Below are positions 1 to 7,885 of a stretch of 64,000 nt of DNA, one piece after another. Each line of letters opens with the position of its first letter. The stretch's first letter is position 1. The position numbers and the translations under genes were made by a program. The stretch is from Pseudoduganella armeniaca (lineage in GTDB: Bacteria; Pseudomonadota; Gammaproteobacteria; Burkholderiales; Burkholderiaceae_D): the NCBI RefSeq assembly GCF_003028855.1, contig NZ_CP028324.1, positions 310,001 through 374,000 of the forward strand, in the 5' to 3' direction. Below the pieces are notes generated by a model. It was not told the origin of the DNA and made no database searches. It worked only from the letters and a program-made list of their open reading frames with translations.

Positions 1-848
1 TGGGCGACGATCTGGCGCTGAACGCGCAGCAGGTTGCGGGCGTCAAGGCGGACCGCGAATTGCCCGTTGTCTGGGCCGTGGCGGTGGGTTCGCTGAAGAA
101 CAAGGCCATCCTTGTGCCGGCCGCGCTGGCCATCAGCGCCTTCGCGCCGTGGGGCGTGACGCCACTGCTGATGATCGGCGGCGCCTATCTGTGCTTCGAG
201 GGTTTTGAGAAGCTGGCGCACAAATTCTTGCACAGCAAGGAAGAAGACGAGCAGCATCATGCCGAGCTCGTCGCCGCCGTGACCAACCCCGAGGTCGACC
301 TGTGCGCGCTGGAGAAGGAAAAGATCAGCGGTGCCATTCGTACCGACTTCATCCTGTCCGCCGAGATTATCGTCATCGCACTGGGCACCGTGTCGGCCGC
401 CCCGTTCAGCCAGCAGGTGGCCGTGCTGGTCAGCATTGCCGCCATCATGACGGTGGGCGTCTACGGCATCGTCGCCGGCATCGTCAAGATGGACGATGCC
501 GGCCTGTACCTGAGCCAGCGCGCTGGCGGCGGTCTGGGCGCCGTGCGCGCGTTCGGCCGCTTCCTGCTGGCCGCCGCGCCCAAGCTGATGAAGCTGCTGT
601 CCGTGCTGGGCACCGTGGCCATGTTCATGGTCGGCGGCGGCATCCTGACACATGGCATCCCGCTGCTGCACGACGTTATCCATCACGCCGCCGAGTCGGC
701 CCAGGCGGTGGGCGGCGTGGGCCCGGCGCTGGGCTGGCTGACGCCACACGTGGCCGATATCGTTGTCGGCGTGCTGACCGGTGCAGTCGTGCTGGCCGTG
801 GTTTCCGTTGCCACCAAAGTGTGGGGCAAACTGAAAGGCAAGAACTAA
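1..848 (+). CDS. DUF808 (YedI-like) inner-membrane protein, 3' part
   Basis: The gene is cut by the left window edge. Reading is open from base 3, so the ATG-like start inside it at about 60 is not the real start. The visible ~281 residues show several hydrophobic stretches, including one rich in Ala/Pro/Leu near the start, segments around codons 115-150, and two near the C terminus ending in a Lys-rich tail (KVWGKLKGKN). The stretch ELPVVWAVAVGSLKNKAIL and the block around CFEGFEKLAHK are typical of the DUF808/YedI family, a predicted inner-membrane protein of unknown function. It is followed by a 290 bp gap and has no operon link to the chemoreceptor gene. Confidence 0.85.
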   Translation, partial: GDDLALNAQQVAGVKADRELPVVWAVAVGSLKNKAILVPAALAISAFAPWGVTPLLMIGGAYLCFEGFEKLAHKFLHSKEEDEQHHAELVAAVTNPEVDLCALEKEKISGAIRTDFILSAEIIVIALGTVSAAPFSQQVAVLVSIAAIMTVGVYGIVAGIVKMDDAGLYLSQRAGGGLGAVRAFGRFLLAAAPKLMKLLSVLGTVAMFMVGGGILTHGIPLLHDVIHHAAESAQAVGGVGPALGWLTPHVADIVVGVLTGAVVLAVVSVATKVWGKLKGKN

Positions 849-860
849 GCGTTACCACTG

Positions 861-889
861 GGGTCGGACCGCCGGGTCCGGCCCGACCC
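861..889. repeat. Short GC-rich inverted repeat after the DUF808 gene
   Basis: The arms GGGTCGG (861-867) and CCGACCC (883-889) can pair, with GGACC/GGTCC able to extend the stem imperfectly. It lies 13 bp after the stop codon and has no T run, so terminator activity is uncertain. Its GGGGTCGGACC-like arm resembles a decayed member of the palindromic elements found elsewhere in the window. Confidence 0.4.
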
Positions 890-989
890 ACCTACGCGGC
901 GCTCGCCGTATCGGTCGTTTTCACTCCGTCATCCCCACCGTTGCAGCCGCGCGAAGCCGGCGCCGCATGTGTCTCCCATTCCTCCAATT

Positions 990-1031
990 TTGATCTAAAT
1001 CAAGGTTTTTGGAGGTTGCCCTCCCTAAACT
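990..1031 (+). promoter_or_regulatory. FNR/Anr box and class II promoter for aer-hemN
   Basis: TTGATCTAAATCAA at 990-1003 is a perfect match to the FNR consensus TTGAT-N4-ATCAA. A TAAACT hexamer at 1026-1031 starts 29.5 bp after the centre of the box. That puts the box near -41.5 relative to a start at about 1038, the class II activator position. The chemoreceptor ATG follows at 1139. An Fnr-type regulator with the expected cysteines is encoded at 13.0-13.8 kb. Confidence 0.85.
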
Positions 1032-1138
1032 GATTCCTGTGGCGTATTGCCGCACAGAAATAACAGCAGATCATAACATTCAGGACAGAGCGCCCTCGAA
1101 GACGCCGCCAGAACAACACAGGCTTAGGAGTAAACCAG

Positions 1139-2800
1139 ATGCGCAAGAATTTGCCCGTCACTAACCAGGAAGTCGACCTCGACCCGGATCAGGCGATCGT
1201 CTCGAAAACCGACCTGGAAGGCAACATCGTTTATGTGAACCCGTATTTCATCCAGATCAGCGGCTTTACGGAAGAGGAACTGATCGGCGCACCGCAGAAC
1301 ATCGTGCGTCATCCCGACATGCCGCCACAGGCCTTCGCCGACCTGTGGGCGTCGATCCGCGCCGGCACGCCATGGACGGGCCTGGTCAAGAACCGCTGCA
1401 AGAACGGCGATTTCTATTGGGTGAAAGCCAACATCACGCCGATCAAGGAAGCCGGCCGCACCGTCGGCTACATGTCCGTGCGCACCCGTCCCGAGCGCAG
1501 CCAGGTGAACGCGGCCATCGCCGCCTACCGCGCGCTGGCCGAGGGCCGCAAGGATCTCGAGATCCGCCACGGCCAGATCATCCGCCGCGGCCTGCCCCAC
1601 CTGTTGGGCCGCCTGTCGCACGTGTCGCTGGCGATGCGCATCTGGCTGTCGACCAGCGTCGTCAACACGCTGCTGCTGGGCGTCTGCATCGCCAGCCTGT
1701 TCGCCGAGAGCACCACGGGCGCGGTCCGCTACGGCATCTTCGGCGCCACCTTCGTTGGCCTCCTGATCAACGTCTTCCTGTGGTACACGCTGCGGGTCGG
1801 CATGCTGCAACCGCTGGCCCGGGCCGTGGAAGGCGCGCGCCGCATCGCGGCCGGCGACCTGTCCGGCACCTTCGAGACGCACAGCACGGACGAAGCGGGC
1901 CAGCTGCTGCGCGCCCTGGAGCAGATGAACAACAACCTGATCGCGACGATCCGCGACGTGCGCGTCAATGTCGAGACGATGGCCGTGGCCACGCGCCAGA
2001 TCGCCGCCGGCAACGCCGACCTGTCCGGCCGCACCGAATCGCAGGCCGCCAGCCTGGAAGAGACGGCATCGTCGGTCGATGAGTTCTCCTCGACCGTGAA
2101 GGCCAACGCCGACAACTCGCTGCAGGCCAATACGCTGGCGATGGCCGCCTCCGACGTGGCGGTGCAGGGCGGCGCCATCGTCTCCGAAGTGATCACCACG
2201 ATGGACGAGATCAACAACTCGTCGAAGCAGATCGTCGACATCATCGCGCTGATCGAAGGCATCGCCTTCCAGACCAATATCCTGGCGTTGAACGCCGCCG
2301 TCGAGGCGGCGCGTGCCGGGGAACAGGGCCGCGGCTTTGCCGTCGTGGCAGGCGAGGTGCGCAACCTGGCGCAGCGCTCGTCGGTGGCGGCCAAGGACAT
2401 CAAGCACCTGATCGAAGTGTCGGTGTCGAAGGTTGGCACGGGCATGGAGCGGGCGCACCGCGCCGGTGCCACGATGGAGCAGGTGGTCACGTCCGTCAAG
2501 CAGGTCACCAGCATCATGCAGGAGATCTCGATCGCCTCGCGCGAGCAGAGCGCCGGCGTCGACCAGGTCAACAAGGCCATCGCCCACATGGACCAGGTGA
2601 CGCAGCAGAACGCGGCCCTGGTCGAGGAAGCGGCGGCCGCCGCCAGCAGCCTGGCCGAGGAAGCCAACGGCCTGACGCAAGCGGTCAGCCTGTTCAACTT
2701 CGGCAAATCCAACGTGCGTGCCCCGGCACGCCGCCCCGCGGCCAGGGACATGAAACGGCTGGCCGCCTGCCCAACCCCAGAAACAGAAGAACGATCATGA
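1139..2800 (+). CDS. aer: Aer-like PAS chemoreceptor (aerotaxis / redox MCP)
   Basis: This 553-residue protein senses oxygen or cell redox state and signals to the CheA/CheW flagellar chemotaxis system. Residues ~8-115 form a PAS domain close to that of E. coli Aer, which binds FAD (blocks NIVRHPDMPPQAFADLW and DFYWVKANITPI). Two hydrophobic segments (~168-188 and ~196-217) form a membrane hairpin with almost no periplasmic loop, as in Aer. A HAMP domain follows, then the MCP signalling domain with the conserved tip (~368-413, GIAFQTNILALNAAVEAARA). No C-terminal CheR-binding pentapeptide is visible. Its stop codon overlaps the hemN start (ATGA), so the two genes are almost certainly cotranscribed from the FNR promoter upstream. 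Confidence 0.9.
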   Translation: MRKNLPVTNQEVDLDPDQAIVSKTDLEGNIVYVNPYFIQISGFTEEELIGAPQNIVRHPDMPPQAFADLWASIRAGTPWTGLVKNRCKNGDFYWVKANITPIKEAGRTVGYMSVRTRPERSQVNAAIAAYRALAEGRKDLEIRHGQIIRRGLPHLLGRLSHVSLAMRIWLSTSVVNTLLLGVCIASLFAESTTGAVRYGIFGATFVGLLINVFLWYTLRVGMLQPLARAVEGARRIAAGDLSGTFETHSTDEAGQLLRALEQMNNNLIATIRDVRVNVETMAVATRQIAAGNADLSGRTESQAASLEETASSVDEFSSTVKANADNSLQANTLAMAASDVAVQGGAIVSEVITTMDEINNSSKQIVDIIALIEGIAFQTNILALNAAVEAARAGEQGRGFAVVAGEVRNLAQRSSVAAKDIKHLIEVSVSKVGTGMERAHRAGATMEQVVTSVKQVTSIMQEISIASREQSAGVDQVNKAIAHMDQVTQQNAALVEEAAAAASSLAEEANGLTQAVSLFNFGKSNVRAPARRPAARDMKRLAACPTPETEERS

Positions 2801-4236
2801 ACATCGCCACCGCTCCCTTGGTTCCATCCGTGCAGTTCGACGCCAACGTCATCCAGAAACTGAGCATGTCCGGCCCGCGCTACACGTCGTACCCGACGGC
2901 GGACCGCTTCACGCCCGGTTTCGGCTACGGCAGCTTCCTGGAAGCGCAGGCGGGCCTGAAAATGCGCGGCGGGAGGCGGCCGCTGTCGCTGTACGTGCAC
3001 GTGCCGTTCTGCGAGAACATCTGCTACTACTGCGCGTGCAACAAGATCGTGACGAAGGACCGCAGCAAGGCCGTCACCTACCTGGACTACCTGAAGCAGG
3101 AAATCGACATGCAGGGCACGCTGTTCGACGGCATCAACCGTGTCGAACAGCTGCACTTTGGCGGCGGTACGCCCACCTACTTCAGCGACCGCCAGATGGA
3201 GGACCTGATGGCGCACCTGCGCCGCAACTTCGTCTTCGCGCCGGACGCCGAAGGCGAGTACTCGATCGAGATCGATCCCCGCACCGTGGATGCGGCGCGC
3301 GTGCAGTCGCTGCGCCGGCAGGGCTTCAACCGCCTCAGCCTGGGCGTGCAGGACTTCGATCCGGAGGTGCAGAAGGCCGTCAACCGCATCCAGCCCGCCG
3401 AGGACACCATCGCCATCATGGCCGCGGCGCGCGACGCCGGTTTCCGCTCCATCAGCATCGACCTGATCTACGGCCTGCCGAAGCAGACCATGGCGACGAT
3501 GGAGCAGACGCTGTCGAAGGTGATCGTGGCCAATCCCGACCGCATCGCGCTGTACAACTACGCCCACATGCCGCACCTGTTCAAGCCGCAACGGCGCATC
3601 GCCGAAAGCGAGCTGCCGGCACCGCACGTGAAATTGGAGATGCTGGCGCTGTGCATCAGCCGCCTGACAGCCGCCGGCTACGTCTACATCGGCATGGACC
3701 ATTTCGCCAAGCCGGAAGACGACCTGGCAGTCGCCCAGCGCCAGGGCCGGCTGCACCGCAACTTCCAGGGTTATTCGACGCACGCGGAGATGGACCTCGT
3801 TGCCGTCGGCGTCTCGGCCATCAGCGCCGTCAACGCCACCTACAGCCAGAACGAGAAGACGCTGGACGAGTACTATGCGCGCCTGGACGAGGGCAAGCTG
3901 CCGGTGGCGCGCGGCTATAAGCTGGACAGCGACGACCTGCTGCGCCGGATCATCATCCAGCGCCTGATGTGCAATTTCGAGCTGTCCACCAGCTCCATCG
4001 AGCAGGGCTGGCCGATCCGCTTCGACGACTATTTCGCGCGCGAGCTGGAACAGCTGCGCGAGTTCGTCGACGACGGCCTGGTGACCATCGAGGACGGCTG
4101 GATTTCCGTCACCTTGAAGGGCCGCCTGACGATCCGCAATATCTGCATGGTGTTCGACCGCCACTTGCAGCAGGCGCGCGCGCAAGCGGCCGACAGCGCG
4201 CAACCGCAACCGCTGCGCTATTCGAAGACCATTTAA
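2797..4236 (+). CDS. hemN: Oxygen-independent coproporphyrinogen III oxidase
   Basis: HemN is a radical-SAM enzyme that decarboxylates coproporphyrinogen III to protoporphyrinogen IX without oxygen, allowing haem synthesis under low oxygen. The 479 residues carry the motif C72-x3-C76-x2-C79 plus C81 in VPFCENICYYCACNK, which binds the [4Fe-4S] cluster. The SAM-binding block FGGGTPTYFS and the downstream blocks SLGVQDFDPEVQKAVNR and DLIYGLPKQT are typical of true HemN rather than HemW. Length fits the family. The start overlaps the chemoreceptor stop by 4 nt, and the next gene begins 5 bp after its stop. It lies in the FNR-driven cbb3 assembly unit, which needs haem. Confidence 0.95.
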   Translation: MNIATAPLVPSVQFDANVIQKLSMSGPRYTSYPTADRFTPGFGYGSFLEAQAGLKMRGGRRPLSLYVHVPFCENICYYCACNKIVTKDRSKAVTYLDYLKQEIDMQGTLFDGINRVEQLHFGGGTPTYFSDRQMEDLMAHLRRNFVFAPDAEGEYSIEIDPRTVDAARVQSLRRQGFNRLSLGVQDFDPEVQKAVNRIQPAEDTIAIMAAARDAGFRSISIDLIYGLPKQTMATMEQTLSKVIVANPDRIALYNYAHMPHLFKPQRRIAESELPAPHVKLEMLALCISRLTAAGYVYIGMDHFAKPEDDLAVAQRQGRLHRNFQGYSTHAEMDLVAVGVSAISAVNATYSQNEKTLDEYYARLDEGKLPVARGYKLDSDDLLRRIIIQRLMCNFELSTSSIEQGWPIRFDDYFARELEQLREFVDDGLVTIEDGWISVTLKGRLTIRNICMVFDRHLQQARAQAADSAQPQPLRYSKTI

Positions 4237-4241
4237 GTACC

Positions 4242-4997
4242 ATGTCCCTCAACCTGTTCCCTGTGTTCGTCGTCGGCCTGGCCGGCAGCGTGCATTGCAT
4301 CGGCATGTGCGGCGGCATCGTCGGCGCGCTCAGCGCCGGCGCGCCGCGACGCACGATTCCGATCGTGCCGGCTACCGGCTCGGCGGCACTGGCGCAGGCG
4401 GACAGCGGCGCAGCGCGGGTACTGGCCTACAACGCCGGCCGTATCGGCAGCTACATGGTCGCCGGCGCGCTGGCGGCGGGCCTGGCGAACGGTGCCGCCA
4501 ACCTGGCGAAGATCGCCGCATGGCAGGGCTTCGCCTACCTGCTGGCCAACGTCATGCTGGTCGCACTCGGCCTGTACCTGATGGACGCCTGGCGCGGCCT
4601 GGCCCACGTCGAACAGGCCGGCAAAGTCATCTGGCGCCGCGTGCAGCCGCTGATGCAAGCGCTGCTGCCGATGGACACGCTGCCGAAAGCCTTCGCGCTG
4701 GGCGGCCTGTGGGGCTGGGTGCCGTGCGGGATGGTCTACAGCGTGCTGCTGATGGCGCTGCTGTCCGGCTCCGCCGCCGGCGGCGCCGCCGTCATGCTGG
4801 CCTTTGGCCTGGGCACGCTGCCGATGCTGCTGGCCCTCGGCCTGGCCGGCACGCGCCTGCGCGCCGCGTTGCAGCAGCGCCGCGTGCGCCTTGCCTGCGG
4901 CCTGCTGGTGCTGGCCTTCGGCCTGCTGGGCATGGCCCGCTACGCCGGCGGCCTGCAGCACGGCTGGCTGGATGCCCTGTGCGTGGGGGCGCCATGA
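4242..4997 (+). CDS. TauE/SafE-type membrane protein of the cbb3 assembly unit
   Basis: A 251-residue polytopic inner-membrane protein. The N-terminal segment with VGLAGSVHCIGMCGG is the hallmark of the small SafE/UreH-like transporter family that sits beside ccoI/ccoS in many proteobacteria. About six hydrophobic segments are visible, including one with GLWGWVPCGMVYSVLL. The start ATG at 4242 gives the N terminus MSLNLFPVFVVG; longer readings would run into hemN. It overlaps ccoI by 4 nt (ATGA), so the two are translationally coupled. A role in copper or sulfur handling during oxidase maturation is plausible from position only; the substrate is unknown. Confidence 0.85.
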   Translation: MSLNLFPVFVVGLAGSVHCIGMCGGIVGALSAGAPRRTIPIVPATGSAALAQADSGAARVLAYNAGRIGSYMVAGALAAGLANGAANLAKIAAWQGFAYLLANVMLVALGLYLMDAWRGLAHVEQAGKVIWRRVQPLMQALLPMDTLPKAFALGGLWGWVPCGMVYSVLLMALLSGSAAGGAAVMLAFGLGTLPMLLALGLAGTRLRAALQQRRVRLACGLLVLAFGLLGMARYAGGLQHGWLDALCVGAP

Positions 4998-7438
4998 ACG
5001 CCGTGCCGCAAGCGCTGGACTGCTTCCACTGCGGCCTGCCGGTGCCGGCAGGCGCGCGCTGGCACGTGCCCATCGACGGCGTCGATCGCGCCATGTGCTG
5101 CCCCGGCTGCGAAGCCGTGGCGCGCACCATCGTCGACATCGGCCAGGCCAGCTACTACCGCGAGCGCACGCGCTTTGCCGCCACGGCCGGCACGATCGCA
5201 GGCACAACGGCCGACCTGGTGCCGCCCGAGCTGCGCCTGTACGACAGCGACCCGCGTTTCGCGGCCGACGACAGGGAGCAGGTGGAAGCGGTGCTGCTGG
5301 TCGAAGGCATCCGCTGCGCCGCCTGCGTGTGGCTGATCGAACATCGCCTGCTGCAGATCGACGGCGTCACGGCCGCCAGCCTGAACGTCGCCACCGAACG
5401 GCTGACGGTGCGCTGGCGCGCCGGTGCCGTCAAATTGTCCGACCTGCTGCAGGCACTGCGCACGATCGGCTACGCGGCGTTTCCGTATGACGCCGCGCGC
5501 CACAGCGAGCAGCTGCGCAAGAGCGGCCGCACCCTGGGCCGCCAGCTGTTCGTGGCCGGCCTGTCGATGATGCAGGTGATGATGTACGTGGCGCCGGCCT
5601 ACATGGCCGACGATGGCACGCTCGATCCCGACATGGCCGCGCTGATGCGCTGGGCCAGCCTGCTGCTGACCTTACCGGCTGTCGTGTATTCGGCGCAGCC
5701 GTTCTTCGCGGGCGCCTGGGCCAGCCTGCGCGCGCGCGTGCTCGGCATGGACGTGCCGGTCGCGCTGGGCATCGGCGCCGCCTTCCTCGGCAGCGTGGTC
5801 GCCACCTGGCGCGGCCAGGGCGACGTGTATTTCGATTCCGTCACGATGTTCATCTTCCTGCTGCTGGCCAGCCGCTACCTGGAGCTGCTGGCGCGGCGCA
5901 AGGCGGCCGGCGCGCTGGAACGCATGCAGCACGCGCTGCCTGCGTCGGCCAGCAAGCTGGCGGCCTGGCCGGCGCGCGACACCACCGTCGTGCCGGCCGC
6001 CGCATTGGTGGCGGGCGACCATATCGCCGTCAAGCCCGGCGAACCGTTTGCCGCGGACGGCGTCATCGCCGAGGGCCGCACGGCCGTCGACCTGGCGCTG
6101 CTGACGGGCGAAAGCGCGCCGCAGCCGAAGGACGTCGGCGACGCGGTGCCGGGTGGCGCCGTCAACACCAGCAGCGCGGTGGTGCTGCGCGTGACGAAAC
6201 CGGTGGCCGACAGCACCTTGTCGGGCTTGTTGAAACTGGTGGAGCGCGCCGGCGCCGCCAAGCCGCGCATCGCCCAGTGGGCCGACCGCGCCGCATCGCA
6301 CTTCGTGCTGGCGCTGCTGCTGTTCGCCGTTGCGACTTTGGCATTCTGGAGCTGGCACGACGCGGCCCGCGCCTGGCCCGTGGCGATCGCCGTGCTGGTG
6401 GTGTCGTGCCCGTGCGCGCTGTCGCTGGCGACACCATCCGCCCTGGCCGCCGCCACCGACAGCCTGCTGGCAAAAGGCATCCTGGTGGTGCGGCCGCACG
6501 TGCTGGAGACGCTGCACCGCGCCACCCACATCGTGTTCGACAAGACCGGGACCTTGACCACCGGCCGCCCAGCCGTGCAGTCGGTCCAGACGTACAACGG
6601 CATGGATGGCGCGACGGCCGCGCAACTGGCCGCCGCGCTGGAAGCCGGCAGCCTGCACCCGATCGGCCGCGCCATCGCGGCTCACGCGCAGGCACAACCG
6701 CACCTCATCACCTTGCATGCTGAGGCGCTGCTGGAACTGCCGGGCCAGGGCCTGGAAGGCACCATCGCCGGGCAGCGTTACCGGCTTGGCAACGCGGCCT
6801 TCGCAGCCATGCTGGCGGGCGGCGCGCCACCGGATGCCAACGCCGGCGCCGATGCCACGACCGTGTGGCTGGTATCGCAAGGACGCTGGCTGGCGTGCTT
6901 CGCTGTCAGCGACAGCTTGCGCCTGGACGCGCAGCAGACGGTGGACCGCTTCCGCGCGCAGGGCAAGCAGGTGGTGCTGCTGAGCGGCGACCGCCAGGCC
7001 CTGGCGGACCAGGTGGCGCAACGGCTCGGCATCGACATCGCGCTGGGCGACTGCCTGCCCGAGCGCAAGCTGGCCTACGTGCAGCAGTTGCAGGCCGCCG
7101 GCGCCGTCGTCGCGATGGTGGGCGACGGCATCAACGACGCGGCCGTGCTGAGCGCCGCGGACGTGTCGTTCGCGATGGGCTCCGGCGCCGCGCTGGCACA
7201 GGTGCATGCGGACACGGTGCTGCTGCATGGTCAGATTGGCATGGTGGGGGAGACGGCGGCCATGGCTGCCGCCACGATGCAGGTGATCCGCCAGAACCTT
7301 GCGTGGGCCACCGTGTACAACATCGTCGCCATCCCCGCGGCCGCGTTCGGCCTGCTGGGGCCCTGGCTGGCGGGCGTGGGCATGGCCGCCAGCTCCGCCA
7401 TCGTCATCGTCAACGCACTGCGCCTGCGCGCGAGGTAA
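4994..7438 (+). CDS. ccoI: Copper-type P1B ATPase of cbb3 oxidase assembly
   Basis: This 814-residue protein is the copper-transporting P-type ATPase needed to metallate the cbb3 oxidase. The N terminus has an extra cysteine-rich zinc-ribbon-like region (CFHCGLPVP at ~10-18, CCPGCEAV at ~35-42), typical of CcoI. A heavy-metal-associated domain with GIRCAACVW follows (~105-113). The transmembrane CPC motif is at 472-474, the phosphorylated aspartate (DKTGT) at 516, and the hinge motif GDGIND at 710-715. The start at 4994 overlaps the upstream gene. ccoS begins 3 bp after its stop. Family members pump Cu(I) out of the cytoplasm to periplasmic chaperones. Confidence 0.93.
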   Translation: MNAVPQALDCFHCGLPVPAGARWHVPIDGVDRAMCCPGCEAVARTIVDIGQASYYRERTRFAATAGTIAGTTADLVPPELRLYDSDPRFAADDREQVEAVLLVEGIRCAACVWLIEHRLLQIDGVTAASLNVATERLTVRWRAGAVKLSDLLQALRTIGYAAFPYDAARHSEQLRKSGRTLGRQLFVAGLSMMQVMMYVAPAYMADDGTLDPDMAALMRWASLLLTLPAVVYSAQPFFAGAWASLRARVLGMDVPVALGIGAAFLGSVVATWRGQGDVYFDSVTMFIFLLLASRYLELLARRKAAGALERMQHALPASASKLAAWPARDTTVVPAAALVAGDHIAVKPGEPFAADGVIAEGRTAVDLALLTGESAPQPKDVGDAVPGGAVNTSSAVVLRVTKPVADSTLSGLLKLVERAGAAKPRIAQWADRAASHFVLALLLFAVATLAFWSWHDAARAWPVAIAVLVVSCPCALSLATPSALAAATDSLLAKGILVVRPHVLETLHRATHIVFDKTGTLTTGRPAVQSVQTYNGMDGATAAQLAAALEAGSLHPIGRAIAAHAQAQPHLITLHAEALLELPGQGLEGTIAGQRYRLGNAAFAAMLAGGAPPDANAGADATTVWLVSQGRWLACFAVSDSLRLDAQQTVDRFRAQGKQVVLLSGDRQALADQVAQRLGIDIALGDCLPERKLAYVQQLQAAGAVVAMVGDGINDAAVLSAADVSFAMGSGAALAQVHADTVLLHGQIGMVGETAAMAAATMQVIRQNLAWATVYNIVAIPAAAFGLLGPWLAGVGMAASSAIVIVNALRLRAR

Positions 7439-7441
7439 GTC

Positions 7442-7594
7442 ATGGAATCGTTATATCTGCTGGTCCCCTTGAGCATCGCGCTGGTCTTCGGCGCGCTGTG
7501 GGTCTTCTTCAAAGCCTCCGACGACGGCCAGTTCGAGGATCTCGAAGGCCCCGCGCTGCGCATCCTGCACGACGACGACACCCCCCTTCGCTAG
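7442..7594 (+). CDS. ccoS: cbb3 oxidase assembly protein CcoS
   Basis: A 50-residue single-span membrane protein (MESLYLLVPLSIALVFGALW, then an acidic tail). It begins 3 bp after ccoI. The N-terminal transmembrane helix, the segment FFKASDDGQFEDLEGPALRI and the short acidic C terminus are the typical CcoS pattern. CcoS is required for inserting haem and copper cofactors into CcoN. It closes the hemN-ccoI-ccoS unit, which is followed by a strong palindrome and then the separate ccoN promoter. Confidence 0.92.
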   Translation: MESLYLLVPLSIALVFGALWVFFKASDDGQFEDLEGPALRILHDDDTPLR

Positions 7595-7605
7595 CGCACT
7601 ACTCA

Positions 7606-7663
7606 AACCGGGGTCAGGTCTGGCAATCGGACAAATGTCCGATTGCCAGACCTGACCCCGGTT
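7606..7663. repeat. Palindromic element, GGGGTCAGGTCTG subfamily, copy 1
   Basis: A perfect 28-bp inverted repeat (7606-7633 and 7636-7663) with a 2-nt centre. The outer arm reads AACCGGGGTCAGGTCTG and the inner arm GCAATCGGACA. The copy at 19526-19578 shares the outer arm but differs at inner positions with matching changes on both sides. It lies between ccoS and the ccoN promoter and could act as a terminator or processing site, though no T run follows. Confidence 0.9.
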
Positions 7664-7805
7664 GCTGTGCTTGCCAGCTCGGTTTGTCTTGTCTTCCTGC
7701 TCACCTAGTCATTTCGAACTAGGCCTTATGCCATAAGGCCTCCTGCGGCGTGCCCGCCACACGAATCCGTTCAATTAGCCACACAGTAGTACGTCCCGGC
7801 AATTT

Positions 7806-7847
7806 TTGATCCACATCAAAGTTTTTGCAGGTCCGCTTGCGTAACCT
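7806..7847 (+). promoter_or_regulatory. FNR/Anr box and class II promoter for ccoNOQP
   Basis: TTGATCCACATCAA at 7806-7819 matches the FNR consensus perfectly. A TAACCT hexamer at 7842-7847 starts 29.5 bp after its centre, the same geometry as the box at 990. The predicted start is near 7854, about 30 bp before the ccoN ATG. FNR-type control of cbb3 oxidase is well established in proteobacteria. Confidence 0.87.
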
Positions 7848-7885
7848 TGAGGCACATCTACCACAAGTGTTCTCGGGGTCCTCAA

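Noticed and set aside
1729..4209. An 826-codon open frame antisense to aer-hemN
   Set aside because: It spans two clear genes on the other strand and shows no motif of its own.
7606..7663. Classical Rho-independent terminator after ccoS
   Set aside because: The stem is strong but no T run follows, and the same type of element occurs in several unrelated gaps and inside an operon.
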